Translations under genes and position numbers: made by a program
The notes under the pieces: model-generated
Seen by the model: only the letters and a program-made list of their open reading frames with translations
Database searches by the model: none
What the model was told of the DNA's origin: nothing
From: Gordionus sp. m RMFG-2023
Lineage: Eukaryota > Nematomorpha > Gordioida > Chordodea > Parachordodidae
Length of the DNA: 64,000 bases
Assembly (NCBI RefSeq): GCF_954871325.1
Contig: NC_088778.1
Coordinates: 62,001 to 126,000, forward strand
Reading direction: 5' to 3'
Part shown: positions 12,480-25,440 of the stretch, piece by piece
How positions within the stretch are numbered: position 1 is the stretch's first letter
Layout of the letters: every line of letters begins with the position of its first letter

Positions 12480-13840
12480 AAAATTTAGATAATTTGGAAG
12501 GATTTTTGAAATTTTTTTATTTTATTTTCCTCGTTTATTAGAGGAATATAATTGCTTGGAAAATTTATAAATTTCTATTAAGAGTGTTTATTTCGTCTAA
12601 AATTATAAAAAGATAAAAATTATAAGAAGAGGAAATCATTCGAATACATAAGATTGAGGCAATTTCTTTTGAATAGAAAAACGGAAAAATATAAAGTGAT
12701 ATCTTGTTTATCCTTATTAAATTTTTTTTGAAATAATAACTAAGTATAATAAAATTAAAAATTTCAGCTTGGAATAATAGGGAGCAGAATCTAATATTAA
12801 AAATTCGCACTTATAGTAAATGTAAGAATTTTCATTTATATAAATTATCTTTATATAAAAGGATAAGACACATTTAAAATTTTCGCCCCAAAATTATATA
12901 CATCTTAAGTTAGTTTGAAAAAATAGATTATGTGACTTTTAATAGTCATATTTAATAAATGGTTTGAACCTTGTAGTAATTGCATAACTACAAGGGCAGA
13001 GCAGAGTAGTACATTTTATGGAGAATTAGTGCCCATACCATTTGTGGTTAAATGGGAGTTAATCAACTTAACTTCTCATTAAATATTTTATTAATTATTT
13101 TAAATATTCATTCTAATTATATATGTATTTTATGTTCTTCACCAATAATTAATAAAAATTGCATTTTATATTTGACTATAATAATTTAATTTTATAATGA
13201 TAAAAAATAATATATAAAGTATCTTGTATTGAAGATTGATATTTTGAATATGATATTAGTATCTCTATTTAAGATTCACTTATTTAAAACAATCTGTATC
13301 TCTCTAGATTCTTTTTTTAAAGAACCTCCCCAACTCTGATTTATTATGTTATTAAAGTTTTATTTATAAAATTTTTATATTATAAATTTAAATATTTTTA
13401 AAATATGTTTTTTTAAAAAATATGGTATTTGGATAAAATAAAAAAAAAATTTCTATAATTATTCGTCTAAATTGAAATTCAAATAATTTTTGCAAATCAA
13501 TAATCTTTTAATCAGCATAATTAATTAATTAAATAAATACTATCAAAATATAAATGCCGACAAGCATAAAATATAATATTGGATCATTTTTAAATGACTC
13601 AAAAAGACTAATGCATATAGCCTTAGACTTAAATTTATAAATAAGGGAAACTAAATGTGGCCAAGTTCCAACATCTGTATCCAGGATCTAAACTACAGGC
13701 TCCTCCTCATAGTAGTATAAAAATTACATATACCCACTGATTTTAAACAGGAAAATAAAAATACTAATTTAACTAAATCATCTATTGACTTTTATAATAA
13801 TTTAACAACTTTCCCAGATAATAAACCATAATTTAACTGA
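12480..13840. repeat. Repeat block R', unit A
   Basis: A diverged direct copy of 1,560-3,010. Shared landmarks run in the same order: the tttagataatttgga segment, the cattcgaatacataagattg segment, the aattaattaattaaataaat segment, and the aactacaggct...cctc segment ending in tatacccact. The R and R' copies differ from each other far more than R differs between units. An insert at about 12,870-13,200 (ttttcgccccaaaatt onward) has no match in R. Confidence 0.7.
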
Positions 13841-16040
13841 GACCTTTATCGTTCTAAAAGGTGATATGACTTTCGCCAATATATTGTCGCTTATTTCTGT
13901 ACGTTTAATTAGATCCCAAGAGGTTCTTGTCTTGTATGGAAACATTTTACTAGACTGAATGCCCGTTGTAGTATTGGGTGTGATTCGATAATAAAACAAA
14001 AACCTTTCCAAGGGAAATATTTTCGTCGACTTTATTATTCTCCAAGCTTCTTTTTGTGTGTATTTTAAAAGTCCTTATAATCCTCTCAGCCAACTCATTA
14101 GACTACTGGTGGTATGCCAACGTCAGTGTGTGCTTTAACCTGTGATCTTAGCAAAACATTTCGAATAATTTAACGCTGGTTGTGCCATTATTCTCACAAT
14201 TTGATACGGCAACCCAAATAAGCTTATGATTCGGATCAATTCGATGATCTGTCCAGTCGTGATAAAGTTCATCAATTTGATCATGGGAAATTTACCATAA
14301 GCATCAACTATCACAGCCAATATTTTTGAAAAAACGACCCTGCGTAATCGATTTGCACTCTTTCAAAAGACTTATTAGTGGCAATCCAAGCGACCTCTGT
14401 GTTTTTTGGTCTGTCTGCCCAAACATTGCATGAATCACAACTTTGTGTCGTTGTTCATGTTTGTGTTGATATCGGGTCACCAGATGTAGTCACTATCCAA
14501 TGGTGTTGTCCTGTGTGCCTCCAAGTCTTTATTCAATTCCCTCAGAATCGATTTTCTCATATTGAATGGTATGATCACTTTGGATTCGTTGCAAAGGCAA
14601 TTATTAACTATGCTCAATATATTTTCCATGAACCTGTAAATTTTATTGTGTATCCTTTCTTATATCACTAATAACGCCGTGATCTTTTTATCGTTTTGAA
14701 TTTCTAGAACTACTTTCTCGAACTTTATCGTTAAGTCCCATACCTCCTCGCTCGACATCTTCCATCACGTGCACCTCTTCAATGTACGCAGCTAAAAGAA
14801 ATCTGGATAAACAGTCGGGTACCACGTTGAGCTTGTCCGATCTGTGGACTATCTTGTAATCGTGAGCACCAATTGTAATGTTTCATTTTTGGAATCTCAT
14901 CGACATGGCTGTGTTATCTTTTAAGCCTTTAGATAAATAGATATCAGGGCCTTGTGGTCCGTTGTAACCCCAAATGAGCTATTATTGGGATCTCTTGACG
15001 GCGAAGATTATTGCCAATGCTTCTCTCTGTATGTTAGTGTAGTTGACCTCAGCCTTTAACAACAACCTCGAGGCAAAATTTATGGGCCTTTCCTCACCGC
15101 AATAGGTAGGTTGGGGTTAAAGAAGCTTAATTTTAGTGGTTGACTAATGAGCATTTTTAATTTGTCTAAAATATTTTTTTTTGACTATCGTCCTAAGACC
15201 ATTTCTCCTTGTTCACAATTTTGTACAGTGATCAGCTTCGTTGGCTAAGTTGTTTAGAAAATTGGCCATTCCCAAGAAGGTGGCAAGCTCTTCTATAGAT
15301 TTTGGTTCGGACATGCTGGTGATGCCGTCGATTTTTCATCATTCGGATGTATGTCCCCTGTGTTGATATAGTGGTCTAAGAAAATAGTGTCCTTCATGAA
15401 TTCGCTTTTGAAAAAGTAACGTATTAATCAGTTTTTTTTGAATTCTTTCATATACATTTTTGATGTTTTCAAATGTTTTTCGTATACCACCTGCGATTTG
15501 TTTTCGATGGTCATAGAGATAGTATATTCTCGTGATCTCGTTAATCGTATCTATTTTGACCTTCTTAATGATGCGTTGGATGCCACTAAATTTGCATTCT
15601 TTGTTGAGTCTGGCTATGCGCATAACTCATAAACGTCTCCTTCTTGCTTTGCATGGCAGTATAGAATAGAGAGTTTAGCATTATCGGTCTTCGAAGGATG
15701 TTGAAGCTTGAATTTGCCAAGAATAGCGATGGAGATCGGGAGGTCTGCTTCCATACAGATTGCTAAAATCTTGTTAAACCCTTTGTCATGAAAACTTTAA
15801 AGCGGCCTTTTCATAGCTGAAATCTTGCTTTTATTGAAGTAATTTACCTATGTAGGCGCTGTTATCTCTTCTAAATTTAAAAAAGTCCATCGTGGAAAAT
15901 TCAGTCATGAAGGTTTGATGCATTCGTTAAGGAATTTAATTTGGATATAAGCATTATATTTGTAAAAAATAATATATATGAATTGCAAGTAAGAGCGAAA
16001 ATACATAACATTGCTTGGCCTCCATGATGTGACAAACGAT
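13800..16040 (-). mobile_element. Ty3/gypsy fossil, pol (unit A/B junction copy)
   Basis: Minus-strand gypsy-class remnant. From low to high coordinate it shows the integrase C-terminal side (about 13,800-14,000), the integrase core (about 14,130-14,320, VIVDAYGKFP and FGLPYQIV), then RNase H (around 14,800-15,100). The end of the reverse transcriptase lies at about 15,340-15,620, with segments equivalent to the thumb. The gag side is not clearly readable, and no LTR was identified at either end. It is multiply broken and old. It is almost identical to the copy at 29,690-31,890, so the two shared a recent common copy. Confidence 0.82.
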
Positions 16041-17990
16041 AATAGATTTTTTATTACAAAAAAAAATATATCGTACATTATTTACATCAAAATATTACAT
16101 ATGGTAAAAAATTAGTTTAAACGTGATATATTAACACACACAAAATTTAGAATTGGCGAGTGACAAATTGAATTGTGATTTATATAGAGAATTTTTTTTA
16201 ATTTGGCCTATATATTAGGCAGTATATTTTTGTTTTTGATTAAATATGTGTAAAAATTTTGGTACGTAAAAACATTTTTGAATTAAGAATAGGAAGTAAT
16301 AAACGGATTTCAAGATTGTTAAACTAATTAATTTTGAGTCAAATTAATTATATTAATTATATTCTGTATATATATTTTTTCATAATGTTTTTACTAATCT
16401 ATTAAATTTGATTATTAGTAGAAGGAAGGGTGTCATCATCATCAATTTAGAAAAATCATGTAATAATATAGATGATCCTTATAAAAAAAATATATATAGA
16501 AGGATTAAATCGATTACTTCTATATTCCTCTGTTAATTTAAATAAAAAATGAAAATGAAAATTTAGATAATTTGGAGGGATTTGTGAAAATATTTTATTT
16601 GATTTTCCTCGTTTAATACAGGTATATAATAAAATTTATAAATTACTAAAAAGATTTTTCTTATCGTCTAAAATTATAAATAGATAAAGATTATAAAAAG
16701 AGTAAATCATTCGAATACATAAGATTGAGGCAATTTTTTTTGAATAGATAAACGGAAAAATATAAAGTGATATCTTCTTTCTCGTTATTAAATTTTTTTC
16801 AAATAACTAGCATTGAAAAAAAATAGTTATAGGGAGCATCTGATGTTAAATATTCGCACTTAAAGTAAATATAAGAATTTTCATTTAAATATATGATTTT
16901 TATATTAAAGGAATGCTACTCATATAAAAATGTTTATAGATGATACTACAATGTAAAATATGAAATAACAAAAATCATTCTACAAAGTAAAAGACTACTT
17001 TACGGTAAAAAATTAATTTAAACGTAATATATTAACATACACAATTTAAAATTGGCGAGTGACAAATTGAATTGTGATTTATATATTATAAATATTTTTA
17101 GAGAAATTTCGTCAATTTGTTCTACATATTGGGCAGAATATTTTTGTTTATGATTAAATATGTCTAAAAATTTTAGTATGTAATAAAAACATTTTTGAAT
17201 TAAGAATAGGAAGTGATAAACCAATATCAAGATTAATATTGAGTCAAATATATTAATTTATATCTCTAATATATATATTTTTTTAATGTTTTTACTAATC
17301 TATTAAATATAATATGGTTATTAGTAGAAGGAGGATTATTGGGGGGAAGGGGGGGGGAGGGGGGGGGGTGTCATCAATTTATAAAAATTATGTAATAATA
17401 TGTATGATCTATATGGAAAAAAAATATATATAAGGATTAAAACGATTTATTTCTCTGTTAATATAAAAAAAAAATGAAAGTTATTATCAGAAGAATAATT
17501 AGTATAAAAAAATATAAAATATTATATTATCTTTATTAAATTAATATAGAAATTATTTCGATAACTAGTCTCCTAAAATGAAATTGAAATAGGTTTTGCA
17601 AATCAATAAACTTTTATAGTTATTAACACAATTAATTAATTAAATAAACACTATCAAAATATAATACAAGCATTGACTATAAAAAATTAATATTGGATCA
17701 ATTATAAATTGACACATAAAAGTCTAAGTCCATATTGCCTTACACTATAATATATAAAGGAAAATAAATTTGGTCTCAATAGTTCAACATCTGGATCCCC
17801 AGGATCCAAACGACAGGCTACACCTCTTAGTAAAATACCATCTAGCACATTACATATACCCACTAATATGAAATAGAACAATAGAAATACTAATTTAACT
17901 AAATCATCTTATGACTTTTATAATAATTTAACAAATTCACAATAATAATTTTCAATATGATTCTATAATAAAAAAAATCATAATTTAATT
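16041..17990. repeat. Repeat block R, unit B
   Basis: Counterpart of 1,086-3,010 with the same internal repetition (about 16,080-16,500 and 17,000-17,460). A long interrupted G tract lies at 17,341-17,369. Confidence 0.75.
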
Positions 17991-18279
17991 TTGTAATGAT
18001 CTTGATCTATCATGAGCTAAAAAAAACTCATGAATAAATACTTCCCAAGACATTATCTAAAATGTCATTCATAAATATAATACTAATAGAATCCTCTCTT
18101 ATTTGTTCAATCAACATTACAAGATTGTAATAATTTATTATTATAGGAAAGGTTATTCTATTTTAATTAACATCCCTTAGTAGTAGAAGACAAAGATAGT
18201 TCCATTCAATTTCTATCAAAGATAATTTGTAAAATTTTTAAATAATAAAAAGATATGAATTACATTATATTTCCACTAC
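17991..18279. other. AT-rich spacer, unit B
   Basis: Counterpart of 3,011-3,285. Nothing is recognised in it. Confidence 0.5.
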
Positions 18280-19750
18280 CTTTTTGTTATACCCTTATAC
18301 AAACACCTAATAAGTGATATTGCTCTCTCATGCAAACTCAATCTACACGTTTGGTACCTTTACGATTGAACTATCGGGGACCATTTCTTCAATCCATAAT
18401 TGTCTAGATATATTCAACAAACACTTTGATGAACAAAATTTATCCTTAAATATAAATGAATGCGAAATTTATCCTTTTCCGCCTCCAACAGACACCATAT
18501 TATATAACTTTAAACGGACACTCTTACAAGATTTTAGTATATTAGGAACCCCATTAGGAGGTGCAGAGGGAGGTTTTAATTTTATAAATAATCATCTTAA
18601 ATCACTATTCTCCAAACTATCCATCTCAAAAAAATTACCCATCCATCAAGCATATTAGATTCTCAAAAACGCCCTTTTATTACCACATCCAGTATTGTTT
18701 AAAAACATCTGGTACCTTCTCTTTTGAAATTCTTCTCAAGAAGACGAACAAAAGACACTACAAATGAAGACAGAGTTATTAAACATAAAACTCGATTCTA
18801 AATCATGGCTTCAAGCAACCTCCATTGTAAATCCGGAGGATAAGGCCTAAGATCGGCATTAATTATAGCCCTTGTTTCCTTCATCTCATTAACCTTATCA
18901 GTAAAAAATATTACCTCGCAAATTATTACCATGGATAAAGATAATTTATTAGATGAAGCCTTACGTTGTTGGAATATTAATGTCTTACCAAACACAGCCC
19001 CGCCAGATTCAACGAAACAAAAAGATTGGGATCAAGGATTGGTATCTCATTCCTTAGCTTACCTCAACTTGAGCTATGACCATTAATATAAATCCATCCT
19101 AAGATCACTTAATTTCAATAACTCTGGCCATGAATGGTTAGATTCAAATCCCAGCATTTTAAATAACCATCAATAGATAACGACGCTTTTCGATATGCAA
19201 TCATTTACGCTTGGGCGTACCTTTCTTAAACCATTATATTTGCATTAAATGCAATCAATCAGCAGACGCTTATTGGAAACACGATCTCCAATGCAAAAAT
19301 TCATATCAAAAATCAGCCGACATGATAATATAAATACAATAATAGCTTCTTTTTTAAATAAACCAATTTCCCCTGTATTTTAGAACCGGCATCTTTTTTA
19401 GATAAAAAACGCCCTGTCAGAAAAACAATCGTACATTTTTTAATGGGAAAGCCTTTAATGTGGGATTTTACCTGTATTGATTCCATGACCCCATCTAATA
19501 ATTCGCGTGATCCCCTTAACAGAGCCGAATCTCTAAAAAATATAAAATACACACCTAATGTGTGACAACCACTTTGTTCCCATAGCAGCATCAACCTGCT
19601 CTTTTGGACAAGCGGCATTAGATCTCTTTAAAATATTATCCAAATCAATAAAAAAAATCATACCTTTCTCTATTATATAAACTCAAGCAGAAAATCGCCG
19701 TTTCTATGATTAGATCTAATTCTCAAATATTTAAAACATCATGGCCCGAC
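18280..19750 (+). pseudogene. 5'-truncated RLE-type LINE fragment, unit B
   Basis: Same decayed LINE 3' end as in unit A, from RT motif C through thumb to the endonuclease region. A 114-codon open stretch (18,314-18,658) covers the segment after motif C to the thumb, ending in LPIHQAY. Beyond about 18,650 the sequence is virtually identical to unit A, and the same stops are present in both. Confidence 0.82.
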
Positions 19751-20755
19751 GATATTTTTTTTTAATGTTTTTTTCTTTAAAAATATACATTTGTATCAAT
19801 CTTTTTTTTTAACTTAAATTTATATATATGACATATTTTATTATATTCTTTATATTAGTTAATTTTTAAATAATAATATTTTATCATATTTGTATATGAA
19901 TTTTAATAAAAAATTGAATTTTTTTTTTAAAAAAAAGATATTAATTATATTATATTTATTAAGTCAAAATAAAATAGAATTCACTAATAAAACTTTGGGA
20001 TTCTTCAAATCAAAACTAATAAAATAATTTTATCATGAAAATACCTTTTTCCAATAAGGAAATTGTGTTAAAGTTTGCTTAAGATAAACATCTTTAAAAT
20101 ATTAAATGTTAGGCCGTTATAGTTTTAAAAAATATTTTTATTAAAAATAATAAGAACTGAAAAATTTTTCAAAACAGTAAATTTATTCCAAAAAGACTCC
20201 GCTGGTGGTCATGAGGGTATAAAACATATTTCTATATGCGATTTAATAAATATAGACAATGCTGGTTCAAGTATTTTATTACTGGAAAAAAGAGATATCA
20301 GCAACCAGATAGTCAATGGATATTTGTAATATCTTATAATTCCATTATAGTTTTGTGCACATCTAATTGCCCTGCAAAAGTACGATGGTATTCTTCCAAA
20401 TGAAATAGCAAGTGTTATATGTAGGATTATCTTAAGAATTATGTTAAGAAATCGTTTAAATTGTTTCTTGTTTCTTTTTTTTAAACTATTAGTTTTTATT
20501 GGAAATGACATTAAAAATATAAACAATTATATAAATTTTTAATTGTGACATTCAAATTTTTTTTTAAGTTTCAATATATTTAGAGACATTTTTTACCTTC
20601 GGTAATAATTTAAATATAAATATTTTAATTATATAAGCAACATATTATTTTGTATTTTGAAATCAATTTTGATTAATGTTTTTATTATAATTGTTTCATG
20701 GTTTATACATATTGCTTCATCAAGATATATATCGTTTAATAAACAACTTCTTTAT
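19751..20755. other. Non-coding AT-rich spacer, unit B
   Basis: Virtually identical to 4,761-5,767. No gene is recognised. Confidence 0.55.
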
Positions 20756-20760
20756 ATTAT

Positions 20761-21128
20761 TGTTGTAATATTCGTTAAATTTGTACTTTATATTTAATTT
20801 GCATAAAGAGTTCTTTTGGATTTATTATTATAACGCGTGATAAAAATATTATATTTGAATAGTGAAAACTGAAAATAATTTAAGTTATGAATATTAGTTA
20901 TAAAGAAGATTGAAAAGAGTATAAAAACTCCAATTTTTACCATTCGAGAAGATCTAAAATAATTATTAACTTTTTGTATTTTATTTTTATTAATTTTTTT
21001 ATTATTTTTACTTTTATAATTTTGTTAATTTGATAATGTTATAATTTTGAATAAAGATTAATTTCTTTTTTAAATATATATTTGTTTTCTATATTTATTT
21101 TTAGGTCTCAAAAGCCTCACTTAGAACA
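20761..21128 (+). repeat. Solo LTR, unit B
   Basis: A single 368-bp LTR sits at the same position in unit B where unit A holds the three-LTR element. ATTAT is present on both sides (20,756-20,760 and 21,129-21,133). Its 3' end (agcctcacttagaaca) matches LTR 3 of unit A. This is the classic footprint of LTR-LTR recombination. Confidence 0.9.
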
Positions 21129-21149
21129 ATTATTTATGCCGCCGTCTCA

Positions 21150-22310
21150 ACTAAACATCATTTCATTCCCAACAAAACATTATGGTGGCAGTCCACTACA
21201 TACTCGATGAAATCGTACGATATATTCACAAAAAATTATTAAATATATTATATGATAAAGTAAATAAATAAATAAACATGAAATAGGTTCCCAATTAATA
21301 TTAGTATAAGTATTAAATTTCCGATATACTCAGGTAATGGTAATCTTTTTTTAAGTAAATTCGGAGATATATTAAGGAGGCCTATAGAACATCGAAGCTG
21401 GATTCTTCACACAAGAAGACTACCAGAAGAAGATTATATCAAGCTCAAATCTATGTTCACCTATCGACTTCATCAATTCATCGATATTAATTCACAAATT
21501 TAGTTTATTACACCCGAGGAAATCTACATGTTAGAACTTATTATTATTTAATGCAGCTGTACAGAATAAAAATGAAAGTTACGTCAGTTGGGTAATTAGA
21601 TCATGTATTTTAAAAGAAGAGTGTTTGCTACAGACGCTTCGAAAAAAGGTTTAGGTGCCGTTTTTTTATTTAACATTGAAGGAGATGGAAAAGAAAAACC
21701 TATTGCTTTTGCATCAGCATTATTGAAATCAGAAACAAACTAATGTCTGTAGTATACGCAATAAAAAAGTTTCAAGAATATCTAATTGGAACAAAATTTA
21801 CAATAATTACAGACCATAAAGCACTCATATATATTTTTACAAAAGGATTAAAGGCAACACTTCCATATCAACGAGTCTTCAAAAATGGAATTTGGCGATG
21901 GGAGTACACGATTTTACAATAGTTCATAAACCTGGAAAACTTAATATAATATAAGATTGTTTATCGAGATTACCACAGAAGAATATAGAAGATATGATAT
22001 TAAATATTGATAGAGAAAAGAATGATGATTTTTAGGACACACCGATAATCTTTAAAAGAATAGTGAAGGAAACAAGTGTGGATAAAGAATTAATGGAGAA
22101 CATTGACAATATAAGGAATGGTGAACCTTTAATCATATGCCCAAGAATTAGAGTTTATTTATCAGATCTTCTATGAAATCAATTAGATGTTAGAATTGAA
22201 GATGGTTATGAAGCGGTAAGACATGCGTAAAGGAGCATCATGGATAACTTGCTATTATATCACTTATTTATCAAGCAAGATAAAACTAATGCGCTTATCA
22301 CATTAATTAT
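21150..22310 (+). mobile_element. Ty3/gypsy fossil: RNase H and linker (unit B)
   Basis: Near-identical counterpart of 9,850-11,005, with RNase H readable around 21,630-21,990. Old and multiply broken. Confidence 0.78.
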
Positions 22311-23040
22311 TTAGACATAAATGGGAATCATTTTAAAAATAAAACAAGGATATTTATAATTATATGCAGACAAGTATGGCTCATCATTCATTCCGCTTTC
22401 AAAGGCGATCAATATTCACAGAGGTGATCTAACAGGGGTATCCTATAGATTCTCCTATATTCTATCTAGCATTAACAAGAGCTTTGACATGTAAAATAAT
22501 GTCTGGAACACATTTATTTATTAAAATTGCAGAGTTGGAAAATGTCTTTACAGAGTATGGGATTTCTAATAAACTAATTGCTACTGTTACGGATAATGCC
22601 TCCAATTTTGTCGAATCATTTAGTGAATATAGTGTAAAATTTTATAATCTTGATAATGATTTTGTTGATAAGGATGACCTAATAGAATTTAATGAAATCA
22701 ATTATGGTTAGTATCGATTTAAAAAAATATTTTATTATTATTTTACCCAGACAGTCTTTCAACAAAATCTAACTCAACACATCTTATATGGGTTCACTAT
22801 GGAGTAATGGGAAAATGTACAAATTATAGAATGCATGTCTAAGCTCCAAAATTTCTGAAATGATAAAGGATAACATTTATCAGCGCATAACCAGGTGGAA
22901 TAACCTATACTATAGTAAAATATTCATCGTTAAAATATAAGTTGTTCGTTTTTTAAATTAAATTGTAAATTTATTCATTTTCAGTGATGAATAATTTTTC
23001 TGATTATTTAGCGCAATCATTCTTTTAATATATTATTATT
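22311..23040 (+). pseudogene. hAT transposase fragment, central part (unit B)
   Basis: Counterpart of 11,006-11,720. The 75-codon open stretch (22,484-22,711) includes ATVTDNASNF followed by VESFSEYS. The later TRWNNLYYS-like block falls near 22,890-22,920. It has no start, BED finger or C-terminal dimerisation domain. Confidence 0.75.
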
Positions 23041-23790
23041 ATTATTTGTAAAAGATTATAATAAGGATTAATTATAAAAATTGTTTATGTCATATATAAT
23101 TATATTATCAATCAATTTATATATATTTTGTAGTCGATATAAAAGGAGAAGAAAACGAAATAAAATAATTGGTTTCCTTCCAAGATTTTTTGTTATGTTT
23201 CCAAAAATTATTGTTCAAGGTGAACACACAAAATAAAGAAGGAAAAAGTAAAAGAAAAAAAATTAGAAAGTGATAAAAGGTAAAAACAATACAATATTTA
23301 AGTATATTTATACCCAATAAACTAACCCTCATACCCAACCCTTACCCTCCAACTGAGCACTTATAAAATATCAGATAAAATATAAATCGTATGAAAAAAA
23401 TTTATTATAAACTGTCCCATTTTTAAAGAAGAATATATTGTTTATATTGATGCTTAACCTTCTTCTACCACACAATATTTATAATCTATTTGAAAAGGGT
23501 TTCTTAATCGAAAATAAATATTTAATTTAAATTTTTTTTTATTTAGCCCCATATACGTTATTCACTCGATGATATAAAACAAAGGAATTTTAATTAGTGT
23601 TGATACCTCAAAACGAAATAGGATGTTAAGAATCATTAAAATAATCTTTCTGGTCAGGATACTGATCAAGATCATAGACATGGTCCAAAAACCGTAAAGA
23701 ATGCAAAAGGCGATCTATTGTTGATCAAAGGATTGACAATAATTTTTACTTAAAGCCTTAAACATCTGCTGGCAAAATGGATTTTTTTTC
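23041..23790. other. Non-coding spacer, unit B
   Basis: AT-rich, shared with the other units. No gene is recognised. Confidence 0.55.
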
Positions 23791-24152
23791 AAAATTTAGA
23801 TAATTTGGAGGTATTTTTGAAATTTTTTTATTTGATTTTCCTCGTTTATTAGAGGTAAATAATTGCTTGGAAAATTTATAAATTTCTATTAAGAGTGTTT
23901 TTATCGTCTAAAATTATAAAAAGATAAAAATTATAAGAAGAGGAAAATCATTCGAATACATAAGATTGAGGCAATTTCTTTTGAATAGAAAAACGGAAAA
24001 ATATAAAGTGATATCTTGTTTATCCTTATTAAATTTTTTTTGATATAATATTAACTACGTATAAAAAAATTAAAAATTTCAGCTTTGAATAATAGGGAGC
24101 AGAATCTAATATTAAAAATTCGCACTTATAGTAAATGTAAGAATTTTCATTG
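23791..24152. repeat. Repeat block R', unit B, left part
   Basis: First part of R'. It is interrupted at about 24,152 by the LINE insertion and resumes near 28,776. In unit A the two parts are separated by only a few tens of bases. Confidence 0.75.
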
Positions 24153-25440
24153 AGCACTCACTTTAGCGTTTTATAACCAAAGTAAATTTTCAGAAAAGAT
24201 AGCGACACATTTACCATAAAAATGATTTTATCATCGTAATTAGAAGAAAATAATTTGATCATAATCAATACTACTAGCAAAATATTCAGTCCTCTTTCAT
24301 AATTTTACATCAATGAAATCTATACAATTCCAATATATCAAAATTTAATTGTAGATTAATGATACAAGAAATTTAAATTACCAATCATCCTCAATTATTA
24401 TACATCAATGAAATCTATACAATTCCAATATATCAAAATTTAATTGTAGATTAATAATACAAGAAATTTAAATTACCAATCATCCTCAATTATTATACAT
24501 CAATTAATAACCAACAAGTTCTTTTATATTATTCCTAACATAACACTCTACATTATCAATTCTATCATTCTTACCAATCTTTACAATTTACCCTTATTTA
24601 TACCAAAAACTGTTGACTATTATAAAATTGTCATCCAAACATTTTATTTAAATGTACAAAACACAATCAATATTCACACTTGAAAAGGATAATACATTTA
24701 ATCTCTTATCTAATTATACTATTGATTCAAATCCTTTAAAGCAAGCTAATATTGCTAAAAAAGCAGAAAGGGTAACTGAATATTTCACAAAAAAATAAAA
24801 TAATTGCCAACAGAAAATAATTCTCTACCAAAAATTTATTGAGAAATTATATTGAAAATGTGATTTCTATAAGACCACTTGCACATCATTATGCTATGAT
24901 ACAAAACTTTGACAATGATTTACCCCAAAAATATGACTGATAGTTAATTACATTATATTAGAAGAATATGGACTCTACAGCTTACTATTACAAGAACCCC
25001 TTCATGAACTAAATATTACAAGCTAGACTGCAAACTAATATGAATTCAAATAAATACAAAAATTAAATGATATTGAAAGTGGGATTTCTATATGATCACT
25101 TACACATAATTATACTATGAATAAATCATCTACCATAATCAAACCTCAAATATTGTATAAACTTATCAAAAATTGCCAAACATTTATTCAGTTAATATTA
25201 TTTCACCAAATATTTATCCAGAAAATGATATTGAAAGTGGGATTTCTATATGATCACTTGTACATAATTATACTATGAGTAAATCATCTTCCATAATCAA
25301 ACCTCAAATATTGAATAAATCTTATCAAAAATCAAAAAAAAAATAACTCATTAAACTTCCTTAATATACCAACCCACAAGAAACCCATATTTGAAGATAA
25401 AAATAATATCCATTCTTAAACTGATAAAAAATTTTAATTC
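24153..25440 (+). promoter_or_regulatory. LINE 5' region with tandem subrepeats
   Basis: Contains a 96-bp unit repeated back to back at about 24,309 and 24,405. A second unit occurs three times (about 24,848, 25,070 and 25,227), carrying the phrase 'gatattgaaagtgggatttc' or close variants. Repeated monomers in a LINE 5' UTR commonly carry the internal promoter. That role is inferred here. Confidence 0.55.

Noticed and set aside
14378-14671. Plus-strand 97-codon frame repeated at 30,292
   Set aside because: Antisense to the gypsy pol fossil; conserved only because the whole unit is duplicated.
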